Below are positions 13,501-23,400 of a stretch of DNA of 37,280 nucleotides, piece after piece. Below the pieces are notes generated by a model that saw only the letters and a list, made by a program, of their open reading frames with translations, searched no databases and was not told the origin of the DNA. Every line of letters starts with the position of its first letter. The stretch's first letter is position 1. The translations under genes were made by a program, and so were the position numbers. Source of the DNA: Acidobacteriota bacterium (GTDB lineage Bacteria > Acidobacteriota > Blastocatellia > Chloracidobacteriales > JADJPF01); NCBI GenBank assembly GCA_016213785.1, contig JACQZQ010000068.1, forward strand, positions 1 to 37,280, read 5' to 3'.

Positions 13501-16500
13501 GATAATGACCAATTTTGTTGATATAAAACGTTTATCTTTTAACCAGACTTGTACAAAAGCAAGCAGTGCTTGAGTTTCAGCTATTGTATTATGTGCTAGC
13601 TGTTTATTTGAGCTACCTTCATTAATAAATTCAGTAATTATTAATTCTGGTGTTACTCCATTATCAGATGCATTAAACAACGTCTCTAGATCTTGATAGT
13701 ACAAGGCTGATTCAATATTCTTGCTTAGTAGTTGACTAATACTTGAACTAGAGTTTAAGTTTCTGCCAATTAAAGCAACTTGAGGTATGGATTGTGTGGA
13801 TTGATTATTGGCTAATTCTACATCTACTATCTGCCAATTTAGCGCATATAAAGTGCTCTTAGTTTTAGATAAAAACTGTTGTACTGGTGCACGGCGTGTC
13901 CTAAAACCAGTTATAAGCAGTAATGGTTTACCATGCTCATCCCATAAACTTAATTGAGACTGTGTGGATTCTGAACTGAGTTGAAATTGTTGAGTCAATT
14001 GATGTTCAGCCCAATGGATTTTTCCTTTTCTGCCATACCAAATCAGCTTATCTACTGCAATTGGTAAGAAAGGTATCCCTTTTTCAATTATCTCTTTTCC
14101 AGAGTTTGGTAGCAACCAAAAGATTGAACCAAAAGCATTATCGAGGGCTATGGGGGAAAAAGGTAAGCTAGGGCGTTCTGGCAAATGGTATTTGCTTAAA
14201 ATACCTGATTGGGTTTCTATAGCCTGCTCTATAGCCCACCACTTAGTTCCCCAATCAACTGAAACGGCTTTTAATACTTCATCAAGTTCTTGGAGTGATA
14301 ATGATGGCTCAGCTAAATTGTTATCAATACCTAAATCAGGAATTAAATAATCAGACACATCTTTACAAGCAGAAATATGCGCTTTGGCATGTTTTACCCA
14401 TTCTTCTTTTCTAAAACTGGACATACTAACAGTAAATCCATTTTCTTCTTCTTGTAATAAAATGTGTAATTTAACTATTTCATCAACACTATCAAAAATA
14501 ATGGCTCTAAAAACCTTAAAATCATTTATTTCAATAGCTTGATCAGGCCAATAAACTTGTGCAATAGCCAACAACATTGGTAGATAATATGCACCAGCTA
14601 GTACAATTTGATTATGGACAATGTGGTCAGCGAGTTCTGTTTGTATTTTGGGGCTAAGTTCTACTATATGCAGAATTTGCCCGTCAGGAAGATCTACCTT
14701 TTGTCCACTTACTTGATTAACAGAAGTACTTATGGAAGGTTGAGGTTTTACTTCCATCCAATATCTTTCTCGCTGGAATGGGTAAGTAGGAATCTCCACT
14801 AGTTTACCTGGTAATAGCTGTGCCCAATCAAGTTCAATACCTTGTAGCCATAAGCCTGTAACGGCGTTGGATAAAGTATTGCTATCAGATTGATTTTTCT
14901 TTAATGAGTCATAGAAGTTAAGATTTGTTGTTGGAGTATTAGAATTAATTTGAGCGCCTAAGCCACTTAAGACAGGGTGTGGGCCTAATTCAATAAATGT
15001 AGTGATGCCTGATTCCATCAGCGCCTTTAATCCATCAGTAAATCTTACTGCTTCGCGCATTTGCTTAGCCCAGTAATTAGAATCTGTTAATAACTCCTGT
15101 TCTAATTTACCAGTAAGATTAGAAACTACAAAAATGTTGGGATTGTGTTTTGCTATTGTCGCTACCACTTTCTCAAATTCTAAGGCAGCTTTATCCATCA
15201 TCTGAGAATGGAATGCACGGGAAACTACCAATTCTTTGTGCTTAATTGCTTGTTTTTTTAATTGTTCAACTAATTCTTTAATAGCAGCAGTCTCACCAGA
15301 AATTACCGTCTGTAGAGGTGCATTTAATCCTGCTATGGAGAGCTTGCCATCAAATTTAGCAATCAATTCTTGTGCTTGTTGTTCGCTAACATCTACAGAA
15401 ACCATTGAGCCTGGCATCATAGCCGACATTAATTGCCCTCTAATTACAGCCAATCTTATGCCATCTTCTAAGCTAAATATTCCAGCAACAGTAGCTGCTA
15501 CTAGCTCGCCAATGCTATGACCTAATAATGCTGCTGGCTTTATTCCCCAACTGTTCCATAATTGATAGAGAGCATATTCCAAAGCAAATAATGCTGGTTG
15601 AGTATACTCAGTTTGATTTAATAGCTCTGCTTCTGTGCTATTTGCTTCTGCAAAGATCAACTCCTTTATTGAGCACTCTATTAATGGGTCAATTATGCTA
15701 ACACATTGATCTAATATTGCTTTAAACAAAGAATGATTTTGATAAAGTTCTTTAGCCATTCCAGCATATTGAGCGCCTTGACCAGTAAATAAAAAGGCTA
15801 TCTTGTCTAGCTTTAAACTTGCTACAGAGTCCTCTACTGATGATAAAGCATCTCTATCTGCATAGGCTTTTAACTGCTCAATTAACTCGCTTCTTTTATC
15901 AGCTTGTAGGGCTAGCCTATGTGAAAAATGAGTTCTATATAAAGCAGCACTATGACATATATCTAACAAGCTATGTTCTGGATGTTCTGCAATATATTTT
16001 GCAAACTGTGCAGCCTGTGCTTCTAGTGCATCTGCTGTTTGGCCTGATAATAAAAGTATATTACCAATAGAGTTACTAATTTTAGTTTCTACATTGGTAT
16101 CATTGTTAATGGCATCATTATTATTAATTGGTGCTTCTTCTAAAATAATATGTGCATTAGTGCCAGAAATACCAAAAGAACTTATTCCACATCTTCTTGG
16201 TTGGTGATTTGGCTTCCAGTCTCTAGTGCTGGTTAATAGCTCTATTCCACTACCTTCCCATTTAATATGGGGACTAGATGTTTCAGCATGTAATGTCTTA
16301 GGTAATAGTTGATGATTTAATGCTAAAACCATCTTCATCACTCCAGTAACTCCGGCTGCCGCTTGGGAGTGACCAAGATTAGACTTAGATGAGCCTAAAT
16401 AAAGGGGTTTACCTTTTTGCCTACTTGATGAAAATACTTCAGCAAGTGAAGTAGCTTCAATAGGATCTCCAAGTGTTGTACCTGTTCCATGTGCTTCTAT

Positions 16501-17493
16501 TGCGTCTATATCTTCTGGTTTTAGGCTTGATAATTCTAAGGCTTTTTGTATTACTCTTTGTTGAGAAGGGCCATTAGGAGCAGTTAAGCCTTGGCTACGC
16601 CCATCTTGATTAATAGCGCTTCCTTTAATTACTGCTAATACGTTATCTTTATCTTTTTGAGCATCAGAGAGTCGTTTTAGTACTAATATTCCACACCCTT
16701 CGCTCCAACCTGTTCCATCAGCATTTGCAGAAAAACTTTTACAACGACCATCTACTGATAAGCCTTTTAACCGACTAAACTCTACATAGACGGCTGGGCT
16801 TACCATCACTGTAACACCACCAGCTAGAGCTAGATCACAGTCTCCTAGCCTTAACCCTTGGACTGCTAAATGTATTGCTACTAAGGAACTTGAGCAGGCT
16901 GTGTCTATAGTGATAGCTGGCCCTTGAAGCCCCAATGTATAAGCTACTCTGCCTGATATAACACTATTTAATTTACCTGTTCCTACATAACCATCTAGCG
17001 CATCTAAATCCGTTTGATTATCAAGTGCTCCTAATGCCCCTATATAAACACCTGTTTTAGTTGTGTTTAAGCTAAATGGTAGGATCCCCATTCTTTCTAA
17101 TGCTTCCCAAGTAGTTTCTAACACAAGCCTTTGTTGAGGATCCATTGCATTAGCTTCACGAGGTGAAATACCAAAAAAAGCAGCGTCGAATTTATCAATG
17201 TCCTTTAAAAACCCACCTGTTTTACAATATGTTTTTCCTTTTGTTTCTGGGTTTGGATCATAGAGTTCTTGGGCATTCCATCTATCTTTTGGAAACTCTT
17301 CTATTAGATCTTTACCCTCTTCTAGAATTTTCCAATACTCTTCAGGAGTATTAACTCCTGCTGGCAACCTACAAGCCATTGATACTATTGCTATAGGTTC
17401 ATTGAGTTTTGATTCTAATTTCTTAATTCGACCTTTTGCTGCCTGCAAAGCAGCTACAGCATCATTTAGTATTTTTCTGGTATTGTCTATCAT
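1522..17493 (-). CDS. Hybrid PKS-NRPS megasynthase (gene B): PKS modules 4 and 5, then C-C'-A(Thr)-PCP-TE
   Basis: Encodes 5323 aa without frame breaks. Domain order: N-terminal helix (1-31, probable docking); module 4 KS-AT-DH-KR-ACP (32 to about 1760); module 5 KS-AT-DH-KR-ACP (1788 to about 3520); condensation domain (about 3548-3985); a second, degenerate condensation-like domain (about 3998-4440); adenylation domain (about 4450-4950); PCP (Ser5000); type I thioesterase (Ser5129, Asp5156, His5293). The enzyme should take the triketide-extended acyl chain from gene A, extend it twice, amidate it with threonine and release it. The ATG at 17491-17493 overlaps the TGA of gene A (17490-17492), so translation is probably coupled. 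A weak GGTGAA lies 11 nt upstream. The C-terminal TE makes this the end of the minus-strand assembly line. The extra C-like domain and the non-canonical DH of module 4 are the oddities. Confidence 0.97.
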   Translation of the reverse strand: MIDNTRKILNDAVAALQAAKGRIKKLESKLNEPIAIVSMACRLPAGVNTPEEYWKILEEGKDLIEEFPKDRWNAQELYDPNPETKGKTYCKTGGFLKDIDKFDAAFFGISPREANAMDPQQRLVLETTWEALERMGILPFSLNTTKTGVYIGALGALDNQTDLDALDGYVGTGKLNSVISGRVAYTLGLQGPAITIDTACSSSLVAIHLAVQGLRLGDCDLALAGGVTVMVSPAVYVEFSRLKGLSVDGRCKSFSANADGTGWSEGCGILVLKRLSDAQKDKDNVLAVIKGSAINQDGRSQGLTAPNGPSQQRVIQKALELSSLKPEDIDAIEAHGTGTTLGDPIEATSLAEVFSSSRQKGKPLYLGSSKSNLGHSQAAAGVTGVMKMVLALNHQLLPKTLHAETSSPHIKWEGSGIELLTSTRDWKPNHQPRRCGISSFGISGTNAHIILEEAPINNNDAINNDTNVETKISNSIGNILLLSGQTADALEAQAAQFAKYIAEHPEHSLLDICHSAALYRTHFSHRLALQADKRSELIEQLKAYADRDALSSVEDSVASLKLDKIAFLFTGQGAQYAGMAKELYQNHSLFKAILDQCVSIIDPLIECSIKELIFAEANSTEAELLNQTEYTQPALFALEYALYQLWNSWGIKPAALLGHSIGELVAATVAGIFSLEDGIRLAVIRGQLMSAMMPGSMVSVDVSEQQAQELIAKFDGKLSIAGLNAPLQTVISGETAAIKELVEQLKKQAIKHKELVVSRAFHSQMMDKAALEFEKVVATIAKHNPNIFVVSNLTGKLEQELLTDSNYWAKQMREAVRFTDGLKALMESGITTFIELGPHPVLSGLGAQINSNTPTTNLNFYDSLKKNQSDSNTLSNAVTGLWLQGIELDWAQLLPGKLVEIPTYPFQRERYWMEVKPQPSISTSVNQVSGQKVDLPDGQILHIVELSPKIQTELADHIVHNQIVLAGAYYLPMLLAIAQVYWPDQAIEINDFKVFRAIIFDSVDEIVKLHILLQEEENGFTVSMSSFRKEEWVKHAKAHISACKDVSDYLIPDLGIDNNLAEPSLSLQELDEVLKAVSVDWGTKWWAIEQAIETQSGILSKYHLPERPSLPFSPIALDNAFGSIFWLLPNSGKEIIEKGIPFLPIAVDKLIWYGRKGKIHWAEHQLTQQFQLSSESTQSQLSLWDEHGKPLLLITGFRTRRAPVQQFLSKTKSTLYALNWQIVDVELANNQSTQSIPQVALIGRNLNSSSSISQLLSKNIESALYYQDLETLFNASDNGVTPELIITEFINEGSSNKQLAHNTIAETQALLAFVQVWLKDKRFISTKLVIITKQAMLVGDGKQELDLIHTPIAGLISSVQNEYPNRNIQLIDIDEANNWPLINTVLGSEYKQLALRKDQLFYPSFKAVEPNVQEKAELKLKGTVLITGGLGALGKEVARYLAKELSAKHLLLVSRQATITTGVNEFIKELAEYGANLEVVNCDIADYEALKTLIESIPAEKDLCGIIHCAGIIDDGLVLQQTANRLEKVMSPKVNGAWNLHFLTKNKQLEIFVLFSSLAATLGNPGQSNYAAANRFLDGLAEYRQQQGLTAQSLAWTAWAEVGMAAKLSAKLSENARYQLAGQDINALSTAEALKLFREALTRPEAVLIPAQLNIEKAKRAIKTSQKDVKAKEFSVLKLQLQGLNPTQKEQAILEIISQELASVLGMATKEKIDVNRPFTEMGLDSLMAVELKEKISKKIFLNLPATLAFDYPTLKQVAVFIIEKLGYEKEVAKKSKPTFKSKQHTIEPVAIVSVACRFPGEVESLESFWQLLIEGRDAITTVPKERWDVEAYFDTDPEVKGKTYAKWGGFLGDIREFDAGFFGISPREAVNIDPQQRLLLETCWEVLENAGIVAEDLMGTNTGVYVGICGQEYLTRVTADIDYIDAYSLLGTVHSAVVGRISYVLGLKGPNFPVDTACSSSLVALHLACQALRQGECESALVGGVNLILEPEGHIYFSKLKALSHQGKCQAFSAEADGYVRAEGCGMLYLKKLSDAQRDGNPILALIKGSAINQDGRSNGLTAPNGPSQQAVITAALTQAGVDAATVSYVECHGTGTPLGDPIEVESIGAVYGTDRKENLYIGSVKTNIGHTEGAAGIAGVIKAILCLQEKQLVKSLYFNQPNPHINWQELPVKVATEQMEWVKNGTPRRAAVSSFGFSGTNAHVILEEAPEPQTQHQKDNTILSPSINLLLLSGKTEESLKTQALNYAEHINKHPEQELTDIIYSAANSRTHFADRLAVVFQNREQLITSLNQIATTATAPLAIKAKAVVLPKIAFIYPGQGSQWLGMGKELFHTSKAFRSAIEECDKLIKIESGFSVIAELMANKEQSRLNETDVVQPVLFAMSVALTAMWQEYGVKPDVVVGHSQGEIAAAYIAGALSLIDAVKIVCRRSRVIKQFAKQGLMAMVELTLTQVQARINTPDYQGKISIAVSNSASQTVVAGESQAIEKLLLELAIEQIFCKKIQVDYASHSPQVEIIKEALINSLIDIKPGLAQIKFISTVTTKEVNGNELDAQYWYKNLRQTVYFGQVVEQLFRTENYIMVEISSHPLLTVSMEEVRKQANGKGAVVSTLKREQPQLESFYTSLGALHCNGANIEWKKILHGKFVDIPTYAFDRQRFWLERKRTEKTNVSVAGLQSLSHPLLSAMTELADGEGHIFSGRLSIAEQPWLAQHLVFDTIIIPGAALVELVWAAAQQIGANTVSELIIISPLILNEKVTRQIQIKISPSDVQNQHNFALYSRNAENGIEGGWIKHANGLLNSNTNSSTTMARMLNWPPPDSKLMDLTNFYDRIKSSLDVEYGPLFQAVKEIWRKDNTIFTKLVLPAENAINAEYYGVHPVLLDAALHSGFFLFDESEQVLHLPFEWRGAKLFALGSKEVYAKISRTDDLEISLYDDSFEPLAHIERLIKRKATRQQVKAAVMGEIDRHFYNIKWQPINLTTTNNQLTSAVILGSSQLTKRLNINAFDKLDALIEHINKQGVVTQTVIIDTTVIENSDNTTESNRVINNVVKALEQLQTLLTNKHLLGSELIWITRHAIATSSDDQLTDLNYSALWGLLRSARNEHPDRLVRLIDIDDQTDEQTLINALKVNSEPEITVRNGRLLAPRLISYQHKSSVNQQYQPLDNGTILITGGTGEIGSLIAKHLVNNYGAKHLLLTSRQGMAAPRAEALKAALEQQNANVEIAACDVADYSSVKLLIDSIPKEHPLIAVIHCAGALEDGLLLSQNNESINKVLSAKVDGAWNLHQLTKDKKLSLFVMFSSIAGILGTASQSNYAAANTFLDTLANYRRSKALPAQSLAWGLWQQSGSGMTAHLGSSELARMKRQGLDAITEKEGLLLFDRAISLPEPLLIVAKLRLETLSKQTSIPVLLSGMIKTKILKTRIESSHSKSVLSLKDSLKSLSQNEQLAKLLSLVTKEVAHVLALPESCLLPETPFQELGLDSLMAVETRNRLSTAFAIDLPTTLILRFPTAQSLTSELLKFLQLDLVEDNVNSTGSNQTKTTIRKVPRNQTLPLSFSQQRIWFTYQLEPSSPYYNLPFALKINGKLQVAALEQSINEIVNRHEILRTTYVMTDGIASQIVKPMEALLIEKIDLQNLDQYKRKVETERLIAQLATENFDLTVLPLIKIKLLQLEATQHLLLLTTHHISMDGLSIDFLFRELTQLYQAFSQNKPSPLLELEIQYADYAYWERNWYTNERFNKDLGYWKQQLEGIKGLQLPIDRPKPSIPSRRGATIHFNFTPELASKLKKLAQKENVTLYNIVLAALNVLLYRYTGQEDICIASASANRNQVQVETLIGCFINILIIRNDLSGNPKFSELLQRVRDVTFAAFSHQDLPLEKIFEQLKFDRNKNVLPHQQIGFSYQRTFTKTDWQLDNLSMELSFSNTATTVTELFIRITETEEKLHGMLEYSIDLFDESTIKTIIDNYLTILNAVAESPEQRIRAIQLFHKDIANLVGISTHIEQISPLTPTQRDLYLANLLNPNSTIFSDGIVVRIGKNVNVAIWQQAIEMVAACEEMTKTRFTLLRDEPIQFISEVSQVPFEFIDLSHKTDPANIKEFITGLVKIQYDLKSEFPYKFYLIKDLQGEYVSVLAWFHILFDAYSVTLLLEKISKVYESLLNGQPLTCVSSGSFYSYTQDMLPQVDNKETIEFWSEQVKTIEPLSAAHKTGKAAQARRIPVIIEGEKLASISKYCKSVGYSLSVYFRALFGLVLDKWFNPTNSFLTYEVVALRPTEHINTIGCIYQVVPTIFNKDLFAANTTVNQYLTQVKEYKKQLGAKQNLSVFMQKQLIKDEGLKFYFNWYNFSTANLLSNDRKIEHTKTFAEDEIHFIIDDLKNSLELVLFYDESLFYENKFLERILHLSDQIISGISRIGELSIVLPEERNWLVQQLNSNPLNYPNITTIKLFEEQVAKAPEAIALVFEGVKLTYSQLNIKANQLANHLIKLGVVPEVLVGICVERSLEMIIGLLGILKAGGAYVPIDPTYPQDRQAFILDDAKLNILLTQEKLVDKLPSTTAKLICLDSDWAEISKQSSNNLPDIVQPENLAYIIYTSGSTGNPKGVMVTHFNVARLMLATKEWFNFNEKDAWSLFHSYAFDFSVWEIWGALVFGGRLVIVPYLISRNPEDFYQLLIKEQVTVLNQTPAAFRQLIKVDEQADQEREKLNLKYVIFGGEALELNSLKPWFDRHSDKQPQLINMYGITETTVHVTYRPLTKNDTTLGSVIGKAIPDLQLFIFDKDKKQVPVGVPVGVTGEIYVGGSGVARGYLNRKELTEERFINHRLDNSNTTIRLYRTGDLAKYLEDGDIEYLGRNDNQVKIRGFRIELGEIESVLIEHPSVVECIVIAKDDQSSGKKLVAYMVIKQSAKVTSAEIKETLKQKLPEYMVPSLFIRIDKFPLTANGKIDHKALTNLALEQSSDLSPTPYIAPRNSIEETLAEIYSNLLGIDKVGINDNFFDIGGHSLLATRLMANIEKRLSVKLPLSMLIQSATIERLGELLKEPHTPEWSSLVEIQKGRTQTPIFIVHPAGGNVLGYFELASQLGKEQPFYGFQSNGLNAEQKPHETIEEMAAHYIELMKQVQPEGPYQLAGHSMGGVIAFEMAQQLLAKDDVVELLALFDSWVPTMNKQNPFKGINIDDLSASEAVLVASTLNLKNDENLKELINEVNRLDMVSQFECVDKINDLPGGIDISQKELLLRIFKINCHALYNYQPKIYSGKIAFFRASEGVLSKTFDFSSSWNKLSRQPLECYNVAGDHQSMLTSPSVKTLVKYLKPLIDKTRTRQNSV
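1525..2361 (-). other. Terminal type I thioesterase domain (gene B)
   Basis: Alpha/beta-hydrolase thioesterase with Ser5129 in GHSMGG, Asp5156 in LFDSW and His5293 in GDHQSM, a complete triad. It shares the preceding linker (WSSLVEIQ) and overall sequence with the thioesterase of the convergent plus-strand PKS gene, so the two are close paralogues. It should release the acyl-Thr chain by hydrolysis or by lactonisation; the sequence does not say which. Confidence 0.95.
2389..2601 (-). other. Peptidyl carrier protein domain
   Basis: [15 protein letters not shown] contains the phosphopantetheine attachment Ser5000 (codon 2494-2496). GGHS rather than GLDS distinguishes this NRPS-type carrier from the ACPs of the PKS modules. 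It carries threonine and then the acyl-threonine chain. Confidence 0.95.
2644..4146 (-). other. NRPS adenylation domain, predicted threonine-specific
   Basis: Core motifs are intact: [54 protein letters not shown] and the C-terminal Lys4941 in ANGKIDHK. Aligned by eye with PheA numbering, the specificity residues are Asp4637, Phe4638, Trp4641, Asn4680, Ile4709, Gly4711, Met4737, Val4745, His4746 and Lys4941, giving DFWNIGMVHK. This is an established bacterial threonine code. The domain should form Thr-AMP and load the downstream PCP (Ser5000). Confidence 0.93.
4174..5502 (-). other. Second, degenerate condensation-like domain (C') between C1 and the A domain
   Basis: About 440 residues follow C1 directly and begin with a recognisable N-terminal C motif ([12 protein letters not shown]). 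The catalytic motif reads FHILFDA (4136-4142): the first His is Phe, the second, catalytic His (4137) and the Asp (4141) remain, and Gly is Ala. FWSEQVKTI and a FFVN-like region ([10 protein letters not shown]) follow, but the usual HQDLPFE motif is not recognisable. No carrier protein or A domain separates it from C1, so it is not the start of an ordinary extra module. It could be an inactive interface or scaffold domain, an esterifying or modifying C domain, or a relic. No specific subtype is claimed. Confidence 0.8.
5539..6852 (-). other. NRPS condensation domain C1 (gene B)
   Basis: Starts with a clear C1 motif ([10 protein letters not shown]) soon after the module 5 ACP. The catalytic motif HHISMDG lies at residues 3686-3692 with both His, Asp and Gly intact. 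Later canonical C-domain motifs are also visible, such as CFINILIIR and HQDLPLEKI. This domain is well suited to condensing the polyketide acyl donor from module 5 with a PCP-bound amino acid. Confidence 0.95.
6934..12132 (-). other. PKS module 5 (gene B): KS-AT(methylmalonyl-type)-DH-KR-ACP
   Basis: KS: Cys1959, His2094 (ECHGTGT), His2132 (NIGHTE). AT: Ser2408 in [11 protein letters not shown] and YASHS at 2510-2514, the established methylmalonyl-type fingerprint. DH: His2715 in [12 protein letters not shown] (Gly position is Asp, Pro kept) and Asp2884 in [24 protein letters not shown] at the LDD position, Tyr3316. ACP: Ser3484 in GLDSL. Predicted product is an alpha-methyl-alpha,beta-unsaturated thioester. 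Inferred function: this acyl group is passed to the downstream condensation domain and becomes the N-acyl part of the threonine amide. Confidence 0.93.
12214..17400 (-). other. PKS module 4 (gene B): KS-AT(malonyl)-DH-KR-ACP
   Basis: KS: Cys200 in DTACSSS, His335 in EAHGTGT, His375 in NLGHSQ, a complete triad. AT: nucleophile Ser660 in GHSIGE and specificity motif RAFHS (759-763), close to the malonyl signature HAFHS. DH: His957, but the motif reads [11 protein letters not shown], with the conserved Gly replaced by Asn and the conserved Pro by Ala; Asp1118 lies in LDNAF. KR: glycine-rich [12 protein letters not shown] at the LDD position (B-type signature), Tyr1570. ACP: Ser1726. Expected output is a beta-hydroxy or, if the DH works, an enoyl intermediate. 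The C-terminal half of the KS is nearly the same as the module 3 KS in DNA sequence, whereas AT and DH resemble module 2. Confidence 0.93.
17490..17493 (-). promoter_or_regulatory. ATGA stop-start overlap of genes A and B
   Basis: The TGA of gene A (17490-17492) and the ATG of gene B (17491-17493) share bases. The only Shine-Dalgarno-like sequence (GGTGAA, complement of 17505-17510) lies inside gene A at an 11-nt spacing. This fixes the gene B start and points to translational coupling, which would help keep the two giant subunits equimolar. Confidence 0.85.
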
Positions 17494-20400
17494 AATAGTT
17501 CTAGTTCACCTACGATGTTTTTAATTAATTGGTCTACTTCTTGAGTTTCTAAGTTTTCAATGTTTTGTACATCTATTTGAATTTCATCAGCTTTATCATT
17601 AACTGTAAAATCACCAGCTACCTTACAAAGCTCATCAAAAATTCCTAGAGCTTTTAACTCAGTAATTGAAGTATTAGAAATAGCCTGAATTAAAGTTTTG
17701 TGAAGTTGTTTGTCAGAAGAAGTATTTTCTTCTGTTCCTGGAAATAACTTGTTATATAAAAAGTCAGTTATGCTTTTAGGGGTTGGATAATCAAAGAGTA
17801 AGCTTGCTGGTAACTCTAAGCCAGAAAGGTAAGAGAGCCTATTTCTTAATTCCACTGCCATTAATGAATCTAGCCCCAGTTCCTTTAATGGCCGATCAAT
17901 TGCAACTAAATTAGAGTTTGGTAAAACCAACACCATAGCTATTTCAGTACAAACATTAGAGAGTAGTAGTTCAAGCCGTTGATTTTCAGCCAGTGGTGTT
18001 AGCTTGTGCTTTAAGTTTGATGCTTTATTTGTACTAGATTTTCTGCTTTGTCTTATTGCTTTTCTTTTTACTATTTCGCTAAAAAGTGGTGCTAGTTGCT
18101 CATTTTTTGCAAGGTTTGACAAGTTAAATTTTGAAGGAATAAGTAAAGAATCAGGCTTGGAAATAGACCTATCAAATAGCCTTACGCCCTCTTGTTGACT
18201 AATAACTTCTATACCTTGGCGCTTCATTCTAGCTAACTCAGCTTTACCAAGATGAGAGGTCATACCTGTGCCTTGTTGTTGCCAAAAACTCCAAGCCAGA
18301 CTTTGAGCTGTTAAGCCCTGTTTTTGACGATAAGCTGCCAAAGCATCTAGAAAAGTATTAGCTGCTGCATAATTATTTTGTCCAGGGCTTCCTATTATTC
18401 CTGTAAACGATGAATACATTAAAAATAATTCTAAATCTCTATCTTTAGTAAGTAGGTGTAAGTTCCAAGCTCCTAACACTTTGGAAGACATTACTTTTGT
18501 AAATTTCTCTCTAGTTTGTTCTAAAACTAGACCATCGTCTAAAGTGCCTGCTGCATGTATTATTGCTTTTAAGGGTTTATCTGCTGGTAAGTCGTTTATT
18601 AGCTTCTTTAAGGAATCTAAATCTGTAACATCACAAGCTTTTATCTCTACATTAGCACCTAATTGCTCTAAAGTAATTTTTGTTTGTAATGCTAGTGGGG
18701 CATTAAGTCCTCTATTTGATATTAGTAGGAGGTCTTTTGCCCCATATTCTTTTACTAGATGCTGGGCAAATAAAGAGCCTAACTCTCCTGTTCCACCTGT
18801 AATTAAAACCGTACCGTTTAGCTCTAAAGGATGAGGAGGAAGTAAGAGTAGTTTTCCAATATGATGAGCATTAGCCATATGTCTAAATGCAAAATGTGCT
18901 TCTCTTGCATCATATGTTTTATAAGGAAGCGGTTTAAGCTGCCCTTCTTGAAATAATCTAATTAAGTCCTCTAATATTTCAACAGTTCTATCTATGCCTG
19001 CATATAGCGAGTCTAAAGCTTGATATTTAACACCTAAATATTTATCTGCAATAGCTTTACTATCACGAATATCTGTTTTACCCATCTCAAGAAAACGTCC
19101 GCCTCTTGGAAGAAGTCTTAGTGAAGCATCTACAAAGTCTTTAGCAAGGCTATTTAGTACTAAATCCATTCCTTCAAAATCTGTTTGTTTAAGGAAATGA
19201 GCCTCAAAATCTAAATCTCTAGATGATGAGATGTGAGACTTATCAAAACCTTGATCTAAAAGGACTTTCCACTTACTTGGACTAGCTGTAACAAATACTT
19301 CTGCATTTTTTAATCTAGCAAGTTGGACTGCGGCCATTCCTGTTGCGCCTGTGCCCGCATGTATAAGGATTTTTTCTCCTGCTTTTAGCTTTCCTAAGTC
19401 AAAGAGTGCATAATAAGCGGTTATAAAAGCTACAGGAATAGTTGCTGCTTCTTGATAAGAAAGGTTTTCTGGGGTTTTGCAGATAAATTTACTATTTGCA
19501 ATAGCTATAGATCCACCATTAGAGTTAAGTAAACCCATAACTCTATCACCTACAGCAAATCCTTTTACTAAAGTTCCAACTTCAACAATTATGCCGCTAG
19601 CCTCAGCAAGTAAAGGTCTGTCCTTTATTGATACCATACCTAAAGTACGAACTACGTCTAGAAAGTTTATACCTAAAGCTTTTACTTTTATTCTTACTTC
19701 TTGTTCTCCTAAAGGTAGTTGCCCTTGAGGTGAGTCTGTTATTTGGAGTTTTTCTATTGCTCCTGCTTGTTCTAGCGAAAAACACCAAGGCGATTTTAGG
19801 TTTGGAATAGATAGTTTTTCCACTTCCTGTTTAATTGAGGAAAGTCTAGGCGCTAGTATAAATTTTCCACGAATCGCTAGTTCTGTCTCTGATTGCTCAG
19901 CTAGTACGGCTAAGGCAGATAGTAAAAGTTGATTGTTATTAAATGTATCAATATCAATAAGATGGAACTTACGGTTAACATATTCATTTCTTACACTGCG
20001 AATGAGTCCCCAAATAGAAGAATGAGGTAAATCTAGGATTTCATCATCAACACCTGTTGATATTGCTTGTTTAGTAATCCATACAAGCTCGCTTTGAAAT
20101 AATTTTTCTTCTTTTAATAGTGTTTGAATTTGTTCTAAAGCTAGTTGTGTATTTTCTATAGTAGTGTTTGCTAAATGCTCATTGCTTTGTGTTGAAAGGC
20201 TAGTTGTATCTATTATTATGTGTTTTGGTGTAGGTGTAATTGAAAGTAATTTTTGAATATTTTCAAATAAAGGCACATTCAAAGCTTGAGCTAAGGTTGA
20301 GTTACCTATTACTACAGCATCTTCAAGCTTATTTGTCTTTTCTTTAACATCAATAGGCCGCCACTGTAGTTTGTAAAGATGTTCTATTTCTTCTGTTGTG

Positions 20401-23400
20401 GCTTGCTTTATTTGCTCTGCTGAAGCGGTTCTTAGAACTAACTCTTTAATATTAGCCACTAATAAGCCCTCAGTGTCATATAGGCTTATTTCTACTGTTT
20501 CTTCATTCTTTAATGCTAAACGTGCATAAAGCTCTTTAGCTCCTTTTGTATAAAGGGTTGCTCCATTTATTTCAAATGGTAATCTTACACTTTGTTTATC
20601 TGTTTCTTGATATAAAAAGAAAATAGAGTGTAGTGCAGAATCTAGTAGTGCAGGATGAATAGCATATTTTTCTGCTTCTTTAGCTTGTTCATCAGATAAT
20701 TCTACTTTTGCATAAACTGTTTGGTTATTGCGATAAACCTCTTTTAAGCATTGAAATGTAGAGCCATAATTTAATCCGATTTCTTCTAACTTAGAATAAA
20801 CTCCTTCCACAGTTAAAGCTTGAAACCCCTTTGGCGGCCAGGCTTCTAACTCTTTTATTTCTTCTTTATCTATGTCTGTGCTATTAGAGACACTAAATAA
20901 ACCTGTGGAGTTTTCTATCCAATTGCTATCATTAGACTCAGACTCTTTTCTACTATAAAAAACTAAACTTCCTTGTTCATCAGCTTTGTTTATTTTTAGT
21001 TGGAGTTGAGTAGAGGAATCTTTTTTAAGTACTATAGGAGACATCAAAGTTAGTTGAGATAAAGAGGTTGCTCCTAAAACTTCTAATGCTCTCCAAGCTA
21101 GTTCAAGATAAGCTGTTGCAGGAAACACTACTGTATTAAAAACTTGATGATCAGATAACCAAGCGTGTTCTTTAAGTGACAAAAGTGCTGTAAATAAATG
21201 TCCTCCTTCTGCTAACTGGGTTGTTGCGCCTAAGAGTGGATGTTGGGCTGATGTTAATCCGATTGTGCTTATATCTGTTATTTTTTCTTTATCGCTTTCT
21301 AGCCAGTATCTTTGTCTCTGGAATGGATATGTTGGTATGTCCACATATTTACCTGATAATAAATTTACCCAATTTACTTCTACCCCTGAGCAATGTATTG
21401 CTCCTAGCGATAATAAAATAGTTTCTAGTTGAGGTTGTTCTCTCTTAAGTGAATTAACAACTGCACCTTTTGCTGAAAGTTGCTTTCTTATTTCCTCCAT
21501 AGACAAAGTAAGCAAAGGATGAGGGCTTTGTTCTATCATCACACATTGACCACCAGCCCAAAGCTTTTCTATTACTTTTGCAAAATTTACAGGCTCTCTT
21601 AAATTTCTATACCAATACTCATTATTTAGTTCTTCACCTTGTAATTTTTCTTGGGTGACAGTAGAGATAAACTCTATTTTTGCAGCCTTGGGGGCTATAC
21701 ACTGAAGCTCTTCTATTATTTGGGTTTTTAAGGTTTCAATTTGAGGAGAGTGAGAAGCATAATCAACTTGGATTTTACGAGCAAATATTTTTTCTTTTTC
21801 TAGTTCTATTAGAAGCTCTTCAATAGCTTTGGTTTCACCAGAAACAACTGTTTGACTAGGGCTATTACTTACAGCTATTGATATTTTCCCTTTATAACAA
21901 TCTTTAGATATCAACGTTTGAGTTTGGGCTGTAGTAAGTTCAAGCATAGCCATTAAACCAAGCCCTGTTATTTGTTTAACAATACGGCTACGACGACAAA
22001 CAACTTTTACAGCGTCTTCCAAAGTAAGGATGCCAGAAATATAAGCAGCAACGACTTCTCCTTGTGAGTGACCAACTACTACATCAGCTTTTATTCCTAA
22101 TTCCTCCCACAAAGCGGTAATAGCTACAGCCATTGTAAAGAGAATGGGTTGAACTACTTCTATGTCATCTAAGCGAGAATTTTCTTTTGTTGCTAAAAGT
22201 TCTTCTATTACTGAAAAGTTTGCTTCTTTTTTTATTACTTCATCGCTTTTTTCTATAGAGTTACGAAAAGCGTCTGAAATAGCAAAAAGTTCTTGTCCCA
22301 TTCCAAGCCATTGAGAGCCTTGGCCTGGATAGACAAATACTATTTTAGGGTTTTCTACGGTTACTTGTGCTTTACTTATTAACGAGCTACTACCTTTTTC
22401 TGCAAACTCTTTTAGTGTTTCTAATATTTGGTCTCTATCCCTAACTAGCACTGATGCCCTATATGAAAAGTGAGTTCTATACAAAGCAGCGCTATGACAT
22501 ATATCTAGTAAGCTATGTTCTGCATGGTTTTCTATATATTTTGCATATTGAGTAGCTTGAGCTTTTAATGCTTCTTCTGTTTGCCCTGATAATAAAAGTA
22601 GTTTTCCAAGTTGGTGTTTAACTTCGTTAACTTCGTTATTATTAAGTAATGGAGCTTCTTCTAAAATAATATGAGCATTGGTGCCAGAAATACCAAAAGA
22701 GCTTACTCCGCATCTTCTTACTCTAGAATTACGAGGCCAGCTTTCTGCTTTACTTAAAAGCTTTAAACCGCTTCCTTCCCATTTTATATGCGGGCTTGGT
22801 GCTTCTGAATAAAGAGTTTTTGGCAGCATTTGATTTTCTAGAGCTAATACCATTTTTATAATACCAGCAACGCCTGCTGCTGCTTGAGAATGCCCAAGAT
22901 TAGACTTGGATGAGCCTAAATAAAGAGGTTTACCCTCTAGCCTACTTGATGAAAATACTTCAGCAAGTGAAGTAGCTTCAATAGGATCGCCAAGTGTTGT
23001 TCCTGTTCCATGTGCTTCTATTGCGTCTATATCTTCTGGTTTAAGATTGGAAAGCTGTAGGGTTTTATTAATTAATCTTTGCTGGGAAAGGCCATTAGGA
23101 GCAGTTAAACCTTGGCTACGGCCATCTTGGTTAATAGCGGTTCCTTTTATTACTGCTAATACATTGTCTCTATCTTTTTGAGCATCAGAAAGTCGTTTTA
23201 GTACTAATATTCCACATCCTTCACTCCAAGCTGCTCCATCTGCTTGTGCTGAAAAGCTTTTACAACGACCATCTGCTGCAAGTGCTTTGAGTCGGCTAAA
23301 TTCAACAAACATTGAAGGTGTAGCCATAAGCTGTACCCCGCCACAAATAGCCATTTCACATTCATCAAGCCTTAGCGCTTGACAAGCTAGATGTAGTGCT

